Source: an uncultured Clostridium sp. (GTDB lineage: Bacteria > Bacillota > Clostridia > TANB77 > CAG-508). From it: a stretch of DNA of 11,054 nucleotides. Positions 1 through 5,891 of this stretch are shown piece by piece. The first letter of the stretch is position 1, and each line of letters opens with the position of its first letter. Below the pieces are notes generated by a model. It saw only the letters and a list, made by a program, of their open reading frames with translations. It was not told where the DNA came from and did not search any database. Position numbers and translations under genes: made by a program. Location: NCBI GenBank assembly GCA_900557475.1, contig USTA01000012.1, positions 1 to 11,054 of the forward strand. The letters run 5' to 3'.

Positions 1-412
1 TTAATAAGATTTTTGTTGTTGCAAAACTACCTATTAACGCTATTATTAAGCAAATTGATTTATTCGGAAACTTTGGCATTTCCTTTTTTTCATCATCAAA
101 AAATATTTTTAGTGCTTTTTGCATTGTTCTATTTGTAAAGAAAAACACACCAAACAAAAATGCAAAATTTATTACAAATGTTATACCTGTATATGTAATA
201 TCCTTCCAAAATGAAGGTAGATAATTTTCACCAATTTGCTTTACTTCTAAGTAACTTCCTCTTAAATATATAAATGTAACTAAAAAAGCTATTGCTATTA
301 TTGCAAGTACAAATATAGTTCTTTTTCTTGCTTTAGGTTTTTTCTTATTTTCTTCTATATTTTTTTCATTCGCATTTGTTTTATTTATATTTTCTTTTTT
401 ATTCTCTTTCAC
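1..412 (-). CDS. UPF0182 family membrane protein, N-terminal part (cut by window edge)
   Basis: The first 137 residues are visible and the rest lies beyond base 1. It starts at GTG (410-412). An in-frame TGA sits three codons upstream, no in-frame ATG occurs before codon 97, and an AAAGGA site lies 11 nt upstream, so GTG is the only reasonable start. A lysine/asparagine-rich cytoplasmic stretch (residues 2-31) is followed by a membrane segment (about 32-50), a second (about 76-93) and the beginning of a third (about 119 onward). The pattern between them, with YLEVKQIGENY near 54-64, FFDDEKKEMPK near 104-114 and FPNKS after it, is what I recall from Clostridial UPF0182 (COG1615) proteins, which are about 900 residues long with several N-terminal membrane segments and a large extracytoplasmic part. 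Their function is unknown. It follows ftsY after 62 bp with no clear terminator between, so it may be cotranscribed. The family call rests on sequence resemblance only. Confidence 0.8.
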   Translation of the reverse strand, partial: MKENKKENINKTNANEKNIEENKKKPKARKRTIFVLAIIAIAFLVTFIYLRGSYLEVKQIGENYLPSFWKDITYTGITFVINFAFLFGVFFFTNRTMQKALKIFFDDEKKEMPKFPNKSICLIIALIGSFATTKILL

Positions 413-474
413 TATGCTTCAATTCCTTTCAATATATTGATGCGAAGATTAATCTTTTTAAGTTAGCTTTTTTA

Positions 475-1356
475 TTATCCTATAATTGCATTTATAAAAT
501 CTTCACTAGAAAATTCTTCCATATCATCTATTTTCTCTCCAATTCCCACAAACTTTATAGGAATTTTATTTTCTTCTACTATTCCTATTACTACACCACC
601 TTTAGCTGTTCCATCTAGCTTAGTTACAATAAGACCTGTAATTCCTGTTGTTTCCTTAAAAGATTTCACTTGTGAAATTGCATTTTGCCCAGTTGATGCA
701 TCTAAAACTAAAAGTGTTTCTTTTGAACTTTCTGGAAGTTCTCTATCTATAACTCTTTTTATCTTTTCTAGTTCATCCATTAAATATTTTTTGTTTTGTA
801 ACCTTCCTGCTGTATCACAAATAAGTACATCTGCATTTTCTTCTTTTGCAACCTTTATACCATCAAAAATTACTGATGCTGGGTCTATTCCTTCTGGCCC
901 TTTTACTAATTTACATTCTGCTCTTTTTGCCCATTCTTCTAATTGCTCTACTGCTGCTGCTCTAAAAGTATCTCCTGCTGCAATAATTACTTTTTTGCCT
1001 TCTTTTCTTAGTTTATTAGCAATTTTTCCTATTGACGTAGTTTTTCCTGCTCCATTTACTCCTACCATTAATATTATAGCCGGCTTTTTTTCTAATTCTA
1101 ATTTCGGATTTATATCTGCAAAAATGTTTGAGATTTCATCTCTTAATGCATTTTTTACTTCTTCTGCTTCCTTTATATTCTCTTTCTTTATTTTTGTTCT
1201 TAATCCATCTATTATCTTTTCTGTTGCTTCCATGCCAACATCTGCTATAATTAGTTTTTCTTCTAATTCATCTAATAAATTCTCATCTACTTTTCTAAAG
1301 CTAAATACTTCTTTAGTTTTAGCAAGTCCTTGTTTTAGTTTATCAAAAAATCCCAT
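475..1356 (-). CDS. ftsY: Signal recognition particle receptor FtsY
   Basis: The SRP receptor GTPase docks Ffh-ribosome-nascent chain complexes at the membrane for cotranslational insertion of membrane proteins. The 293-residue product carries the whole NG domain. The N-terminal amphipathic helix MGFFDKLKQGLAKTK is the usual membrane-contacting start. G1 is GVNGAGKTT (99-107), the SRP-GTPase insertion-box element DTFRAAAVEQL is at 129-139, G3 is DTAGR (181-185), G4 is TKLDG (245-249) and the closing GIGE is at 271-274. The acidic A domain of E. coli FtsY is absent, as is normal in Firmicutes. AAAGGA sits 6 nt before the ATG. In many Firmicutes ftsY follows smc and precedes ylxM-ffh; here it lies between gpr and a UPF0182 gene. 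A candidate extended -10 promoter at 1382-1390 could give it expression independent of the sporulation gene upstream. Identification is firm. Confidence 0.97.
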   Translation of the reverse strand: MGFFDKLKQGLAKTKEVFSFRKVDENLLDELEEKLIIADVGMEATEKIIDGLRTKIKKENIKEAEEVKNALRDEISNIFADINPKLELEKKPAIILMVGVNGAGKTTSIGKIANKLRKEGKKVIIAAGDTFRAAAVEQLEEWAKRAECKLVKGPEGIDPASVIFDGIKVAKEENADVLICDTAGRLQNKKYLMDELEKIKRVIDRELPESSKETLLVLDASTGQNAISQVKSFKETTGITGLIVTKLDGTAKGGVVIGIVEENKIPIKFVGIGEKIDDMEEFSSEDFINAIIG

Positions 1357-1381
1357 TGCTTGTCCTTTCTATTTTTTTAGC

Positions 1382-1390
1382 ATTATATCA
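1382..1390 (-). promoter_or_regulatory. Candidate extended -10 promoter for ftsY
   Basis: The minus strand reads TGATATAAT, a perfect -10 hexamer with the TG extension, about 25 bp before the ftsY start and inside the 60-bp gpr-ftsY gap. Only a poor -35 match (TACACT, 3 of 6) lies 17 bp upstream, so the call rests on the extended -10. A vegetative promoter makes sense here, because ftsY is needed in growth and the gene upstream is a sporulation gene. The motif is AT-rich and can arise by chance in this DNA. Confidence 0.45.
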
Positions 1391-1416
1391 TATCTTTTAA
1401 AAAAAGTGTAGCTATT

Positions 1417-2319
1417 TTAAATATTTTCGTTTATTCCATTTGCAATTATTATTTTCATGTTTTCTGCTAGCTCATCCACTTCCTTTGGTGTAACTGCCAA
1501 ATTATATTTAGATGCTTCTAACACTGCCTTAATTAGTCTATATTTATCTTCTTTGCTGGCATCTTTAATTTGCTTAAACTCTTCAAATTGGGTTGCAATT
1601 AGAGAAATACTGTCTGCAACTATTGTAGCTGCCTCCACCAATGTTGGAACACCAATTGCAATAACGGGAATGCCCATTGTTTTTTTGCTTATCTCTTTTC
1701 TTGCATTTCCAATACCTGCTCCTGGAACAATTCCAGTATTACATATTTGAATTGTTCTAAATAATCTTGAGATATCTTTTGAAATCAATGCATCAATAGC
1801 AATTATTGCATCTGGATTTATTTTTTGTACTATCCCCTTTAGTATCTCGCTCGTTTCTATTCCAGTAGTTCCTAATACTCCTGGTGCAATTCCACTTATT
1901 TCTCGTTCTTCTGGTTTTGAATACTCCGTAGGTGCATATTTTTTTAAGTGCCTAGTTATTTTTAAATCCTTAATAACTTTTGGACCTATTGAATCTACTG
2001 TACTATCTTCATTTCCAAGACCAACGACTAAAATTTTTTTAAAATTTTTAATTAGTTCTTCAATTTCCTTTGCTAGAGCTTTACTTATTTTTTCCAAATC
2101 CTCTTTTTTAACTATTTCTATATCCTGAACTTCTAAAGTAACATAAGTTCCAATCTCTTTTCCAATCTTTTTCTTTCCTTCTTCATTTAAAACTTTTACT
2201 TTTGTTATTTGTATTTTCTCTTCTCTTTTGTAACATTCTAAAGAAATTCCATTTACATCTCCTTCTTTTTTACACTCTGCTAATCTTTCGTCTGCCATAT
2301 CTGTTCTAAAATTAAACAT
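1417..2319 (-). CDS. gpr: Germination protease GPR (spore protease)
   Basis: GPR (MEROPS A25) degrades small acid-soluble spore proteins when spores germinate. It is made in the forespore as an inactive zymogen and matures by removal of a short N-terminal propeptide. The 300-residue product begins with FRTDMADER, matching the propeptide region of the family. Core motifs are VVGLGNEDSTVDSIGPKV (98-115), GVLGTTGIETSEI (147-159), AIDALISKDISR (174-185), QICNTGIVPGAGIGNAR (191-207) and GIPVIAIGVPTLVEA (216-230). D109 and D176 fit the two aspartates reported as essential in the Bacillus enzyme. It is shorter than the roughly 370-residue Bacillus megaterium protein but within the range I recall for Clostridial members. 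AAAGGATGG lies 6 nt before the ATG. Its presence implies a spore-forming organism. A sigma-G-like promoter precedes it at 2342-2372. The neighbours holA and ftsY are not sporulation genes. Confidence 0.96.
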   Translation of the reverse strand: MFNFRTDMADERLAECKKEGDVNGISLECYKREEKIQITKVKVLNEEGKKKIGKEIGTYVTLEVQDIEIVKKEDLEKISKALAKEIEELIKNFKKILVVGLGNEDSTVDSIGPKVIKDLKITRHLKKYAPTEYSKPEEREISGIAPGVLGTTGIETSEILKGIVQKINPDAIIAIDALISKDISRLFRTIQICNTGIVPGAGIGNARKEISKKTMGIPVIAIGVPTLVEAATIVADSISLIATQFEEFKQIKDASKEDKYRLIKAVLEASKYNLAVTPKEVDELAENMKIIIANGINENI

Positions 2320-2339
2320 AAGATTCCATCCTTTCCTAT

Positions 2340-2359
2340 GTTATTTTGTACAAAGTAAC
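2340..2359. repeat. Near-perfect 20-bp palindrome over the gpr -10 region
   Basis: The plus strand reads GTTATTTTGTACAAAGTAAC. Nine of ten base pairs are symmetric, with a perfect 10-bp core TTTGTACAAA. It covers the proposed -10 element of the gpr promoter, where an operator would act. No T-run follows it in the direction of transcription, so it is not a terminator. I do not recognise the site of a known regulator, and in DNA this AT-rich about one such palindrome per window is expected by chance (rough estimate). Confidence 0.35.
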
Positions 2360-2372
2360 TTTTATTTATTCA
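2342..2372 (-). promoter_or_regulatory. Candidate sigma-G (forespore) promoter for gpr
   Basis: On the minus strand TGAATA (2367-2372) is followed by an 18-bp spacer and CAAAATA (2342-2348). The Bacillus subtilis sigma-G consensus, as I recall it, is GHATR, 17-18 bp, CATNHTA. The -35 matches fully and the -10 at all but one fixed position. A start site about 7 bp further on would give a leader of roughly 16 nt that still includes the ribosome binding site. In B. subtilis gpr is read by sigma-F and sigma-G, so the biology fits. The sequence is AT-rich, so a chance match is possible. Confidence 0.55.
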
Positions 2373-2393
2373 GAGAGAAGAAAGATTAAGAAC

Positions 2394-3332
2394 TTAAGAA
2401 CAATACATGCAAAGTATACTTTCTAGACCTATATTTATATCTACTAATCCTGATTTTGAAAGATTATCTAGTTTTATTATTTCTTTTAGTATCATTTCAA
2501 GGTCCACTTTTGAAAATCGTCCTGCCTGCTCTTCATACTTTTTTACTAAAAACATTTGATTTGGTTTTAATTTTAAAATTTCCAAAGAACTTCTTCTTTG
2601 CTCTTTTGCTAGTTTTATTATATATAACTTTTTAAAATGATTGTACAGCATAACTAAAATTTTTTGAACAGGCTCTTTTGCATAAATTAAATTATTTAAT
2701 ACATTTAACGCTTCTGTAATGTTCTTTTTTCCTAAGCTATCTGTAAGTTCAAAAATAATGCTTTCAGACTTTTTTATACTCAAATTATCTATTGCATCTC
2801 TTGTTATTTCATTTCCTTTTCCTGCATATTCAATAAGCTTTCTAAGTTCATTCACTATATCACTCATGTTTGTTCCAACACATTCTATAAAATACTGTGC
2901 TACATTTTCCTTAATTATTATATCATATGCTTTTGTAAGGCTTACTACCTTTGAAATTAACTGTGGTAGTTTCTGTTCCTTAAATTCTTCCACTTTTCCA
3001 ATTTTTTGTACCAAGTTAAATAGACTATTTTTTTCTATATCTTTTTCTATAAATATTAATTCTACATCTGGAATTTCAGTTTCTTTTAAATATTCTGTTA
3101 TTCTCTCAGAAGTAGTATTTTTCTTCTTAAATAGCCCTGTATCTTTTGCAATTATAAGCTTTTTCTCAAAACCAAAAGCAGGTGTTTCTATATCAGATAT
3201 TATATTAGAAACATTTGATTCATCAATTTGAATATAATTTACACCTAATTGAATACTTCCAAATGCTTTCTTTATTTTTTTTACATATTCATTTAATAAA
3301 AATTCGTCTTCTCCATATAAAATATATATCAT
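2394..3332 (-). CDS. holA: DNA polymerase III delta subunit
   Basis: Delta is the clamp-loader subunit that opens the beta sliding clamp during loading onto DNA. The 312-residue product has the normal length. The N-terminal ILYGEDEFLLNEYVKKI (4-20) is the degenerate AAA+ start typical of delta, which lacks a working P-loop. TPAFGFEKKLIIAKD (50-64) matches the conserved segment before the second strand. The helical linker and C-terminal collar follow, with IFELTDSLGKKNITEAL at 193-209 and MLYNHFKKLY at 228-237. AGGAG lies 6 nt before the ATG. The gene starts 20 bp after the ruvC stop, so it is probably cotranscribed with ruvC. In many Clostridia and Bacillus rpsT (ribosomal protein S20) lies next to holA; here the 74-bp gap to gpr has no room for it. 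Identification by motif pattern is strong for this fast-evolving family. Confidence 0.93.
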   Translation of the reverse strand: MIYILYGEDEFLLNEYVKKIKKAFGSIQLGVNYIQIDESNVSNIISDIETPAFGFEKKLIIAKDTGLFKKKNTTSERITEYLKETEIPDVELIFIEKDIEKNSLFNLVQKIGKVEEFKEQKLPQLISKVVSLTKAYDIIIKENVAQYFIECVGTNMSDIVNELRKLIEYAGKGNEITRDAIDNLSIKKSESIIFELTDSLGKKNITEALNVLNNLIYAKEPVQKILVMLYNHFKKLYIIKLAKEQRRSSLEILKLKPNQMFLVKKYEEQAGRFSKVDLEMILKEIIKLDNLSKSGLVDINIGLESILCMYCS

Positions 3333-3352
3333 ATTTTTCTCCTAATTTTAAT

Positions 3353-3839
3353 TTATAAACATTTCGAAAACCTAGCTGAATGTGCATGGCAAATAGCTGC
3401 TGCCATACTGTCTGTTGTATCATCCAATTTAGGAAGCTTATCTACTTTAAGTATTGATTTTACCATTTTTTGAACCTGTAATTTATCTGCTCTTCCATAG
3501 CCAGTTACTGCTTGTTTTATTTGAAGAGGGGTATATTCAAATGTTGGTATTTGACTCTTCCTTGCGGCAAGCAAAATAATTCCTCTTGCCTGAGCCACAT
3601 TAATGGCAGTTGTTGTGTTTGTATTAAAAAACAATTCTTCTACTGATATTACTTCTGGTTTATAACTATCTATAATCTGATTTAAATCATCATAAATTTT
3701 CACCAGTCTATCTGGAAAAGACTCACCAGCCTTTGTTAGTATAGCTCCTGAGTCTATTAATGTAAAATGATTTCCTTTATATTCTATAATACTGTATCCG
3801 AGTTATTGCAAAACCGGGATCTATGCCTAAAATTCTCAT
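3353..3839 (-). pseudogene. ruvC: Holliday junction resolvase RuvC, broken by a one-base insertion
   Basis: RuvC cuts Holliday junctions after RuvAB branch migration. Translation from the ATG at 3839 (AAAGGA 8 nt upstream) gives MRILGIDPGFAIT, then the frame is lost and a TAA stops it after 20 codons. Dropping one G at about plus-strand base 3800 restores a full 161-residue RuvC: the expected TGYSIIEY follows, and the frame stays open to the stop at 3353. The repaired protein has all four catalytic acids: D7 (GIDPG), E67 (SVEELFF), D140 and D143 (DDTTDSMAAA). No second lesion is visible, so the change is recent or a sequencing or assembly error. The open frame from GTG at 3703 covers only residues 46-161, lacks D7 and has no ribosome binding site. 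The start lies 14 bp after the debranching-enzyme stop, whose codon touches the ruvC ribosome binding site. ruvA and ruvB are not in the window. Confidence 0.9.
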
Positions 3840-3853
3840 ATTGTCCGTCCTTT

Positions 3854-5863
3854 TTATCCAAATAGTATTCTAAACACTTCTGACACACTCCATGCCTGTG
3901 CAAATGCACCCTTACCTTGTGAATTTGGAATAGAGTCATATATTTCACATATACTTCCTATTGTGTTTCCATCTATAAGTTCTTTAATAAAGGTGCTTGC
4001 CACATTTGATTTAAATTGAAGTAATGTGTTTTCAAGTTTTCTTTTGTTTACTATATTTTTTTCTGCTTTTATCATGTTTTTTAGTCCATTATAATATTCT
4101 CCCAAAAGCCATGGCCAAGTAATCCCTTGATGATATACCATATCTCTTTCTTCAGGAGTTCCTTTATATATTGGAACATAATTTTTTTCTCCCTTTGCTA
4201 GAGTTTGAAGTCCATATTTATTAAGTAAAGTTTGTGTCACAGTTATAAATGTTTCTTTTGCCATGTCCTTGTCACAATCAAGTACAGGATATGTTAAGCT
4301 TAAGGCCAAAAGTTGATTTGGTCTAACTGAATCATCTCCTAAAACATCATATAAACATTTCTTTTCTGGATTATAAAATTTTTCTATAAATGACTTCTTA
4401 CATCTTTTTGCTATTATTGCATACTCTGCTTGTTTTGTAAATTTCATATATTTTTTTGATAACTCTTGCAAAATCTTTAAAGCATTATACCACATGGCAT
4501 TTACTTCTACCGCAAAACCATTTCTTGGAGTTACTGGAGTGCCATTTACTTTGGCATCCATCCATGTATTTTGAGTACTTTCTGTCCCTGCTGATATTAA
4601 AAATGTTTTCTCATCACATTTTATATTATTTTTATCAAGATTTATTCCATCTAAATAATGGTCTACTATATTAATTAATTTGCTATATATTTTTTCTTTT
4701 ACAAATTCATAATCGTTTGTATATTCTATATATTTTTCTACTCCTTCAAAAAGTAATAAAGATGCATCTACACTATTATATAACGGATGGCCATCATATT
4801 CATCAAATCCATTTGGAACAAGCCCTTCTTTTATTGATGTAGTAAGAGTTAGTAAAACTTCCTTTGCTTCTTCATATCTTTTAGGAATTAAACATATCCC
4901 TTCAAATGCAATAAGAGTATCTCTTCCCCAATCTAAAAACCAAGGATATCCTGCAATAATAGTACTTAAGTTAGTCTTTGCTCTTTTTACTAAGAAATTA
5001 TCTGCTGAGGTTATGTACTGATTTGTTAAAAATGTATAACTTTCTCTTTCTTCATCTTTAGTAGGTAAATTATGTAGTAGATTTGAACTAGCAATTAATT
5101 TTTCTATTCGTTTTTGCTCATTTTCTATTATTTTGGCACCACTAAGTCTTGGCAATTCTTCTATGCTATTTCCGTATTCTCCATCTAATGAGCAAAGAAA
5201 TGTTATTTCTTTATCTTCGTTTGGCTTTATATCTATTTCAAAAGTTCCTGGAACTGCATGATTTTCAGAATAATCAAATCCACGAATCTTTTCCTTTTCA
5301 TAATACATATCATAGAAAATATCGTTACTATGTTCTTTATAGCTGGCACCACTTACGTATAAATTTATTTTTCCTTCTTTAAATTTAAGTTCTACTCTAT
5401 CTCTGTTTACTTTCTGGATATAATCAAATTCTAATTCATGGTTTTCACTATGGAAATCTCTAAAATTTACAACAGGAGTTAAACTAAGTTTTACTTTAGC
5501 TTTTTGGTTTGAAACTCTATATATAATTGCAACTGTATTTTTTCCATGTAACATACAAATTGTTTTTTCAATTACAACTGTTCCTACTTTGTATGTATAC
5601 ACTGGCATTACATTTTTTTCAAATTTTTTAATATACTTATATCCGTCTGTTGTAACTTTTCCACCATTTGACTTATTTGCATATAAATTATATCTTTTTC
5701 CATTTATATCAATACTTTCATCGACCTTTGATAAAATAAGTTTTCTTAGTCCCGGTGGATTTGTTGCTGCGATTAATAATCCGTGATACCTTCTTTCATT
5801 TATTCCTTTATCTGTGGTACTTGCAAAACCACCAATTCCATTTGTTATTACCCATTCTTTCAT
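3854..5863 (-). CDS. Glycogen debranching enzyme (amylo-alpha-1,6-glucosidase)
   Basis: This 669-residue protein fits the bacterial/archaeal-type glycogen debranching enzymes, which hydrolyse alpha-1,6 branch points of glycogen in the cytoplasm. The N-terminal beta-rich GDE_N domain opens with TNGIGGFAS (7-15) and RRYHGLLIA (24-32). The C-terminal (alpha/alpha)6-barrel GDE_C domain holds WFLDWGRDT (308-316), GFDEYDG (352-358), NSVDASLL (363-370), TWMDAKVNGTPVTPRNGF (433-450), YHQGITWPWLLGEY (577-590) and AFAQAWSVSE (653-662). D315 and D436 are candidate catalytic or substrate-binding acids. There is no signal peptide, consistent with intracellular glycogen. AGGAG lies 6 nt before the ATG. No other glycogen gene (glgA, glgB, glgC, glgP) is nearby; the gene sits between yvcK and ruvC with gaps of 28 and 14 bp. 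The substrate is inferred from family membership, and a role on other branched glucans cannot be excluded. Confidence 0.93.
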   Translation of the reverse strand: MKEWVITNGIGGFASTTDKGINERRYHGLLIAATNPPGLRKLILSKVDESIDINGKRYNLYANKSNGGKVTTDGYKYIKKFEKNVMPVYTYKVGTVVIEKTICMLHGKNTVAIIYRVSNQKAKVKLSLTPVVNFRDFHSENHELEFDYIQKVNRDRVELKFKEGKINLYVSGASYKEHSNDIFYDMYYEKEKIRGFDYSENHAVPGTFEIDIKPNEDKEITFLCSLDGEYGNSIEELPRLSGAKIIENEQKRIEKLIASSNLLHNLPTKDEERESYTFLTNQYITSADNFLVKRAKTNLSTIIAGYPWFLDWGRDTLIAFEGICLIPKRYEEAKEVLLTLTTSIKEGLVPNGFDEYDGHPLYNSVDASLLLFEGVEKYIEYTNDYEFVKEKIYSKLINIVDHYLDGINLDKNNIKCDEKTFLISAGTESTQNTWMDAKVNGTPVTPRNGFAVEVNAMWYNALKILQELSKKYMKFTKQAEYAIIAKRCKKSFIEKFYNPEKKCLYDVLGDDSVRPNQLLALSLTYPVLDCDKDMAKETFITVTQTLLNKYGLQTLAKGEKNYVPIYKGTPEERDMVYHQGITWPWLLGEYYNGLKNMIKAEKNIVNKRKLENTLLQFKSNVASTFIKELIDGNTIGSICEIYDSIPNSQGKGAFAQAWSVSEVFRILFG

Positions 5864-5891
5864 TTGTTTCTCCTACACATAAAAATATATT

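Noticed and set aside
791..1411. Long plus-strand open frame of 206 codons opposite ftsY
   Set aside because: It is antisense to a certain gene. Its serine/phenylalanine-rich translation is the mirror of lysine/glutamate-rich coding, and no ribosome binding site or family motif is visible. The other plus-strand frames (for example 2719-3231 and 10014-10466) are shadows for the same reason.
3353..3703. A 116-residue protein from GTG at 3703 as an intact gene
   Set aside because: It is residues 46-161 of RuvC, lacks the first catalytic aspartate and has no ribosome binding site. It is better read as the 3' part of a frameshifted gene.
3790..3815. Programmed frameshifting in ruvC
   Set aside because: No slippery heptamer, in-frame stop arrangement or downstream stem typical of programmed shifts is seen at the break, and ruvC is not known to use one.
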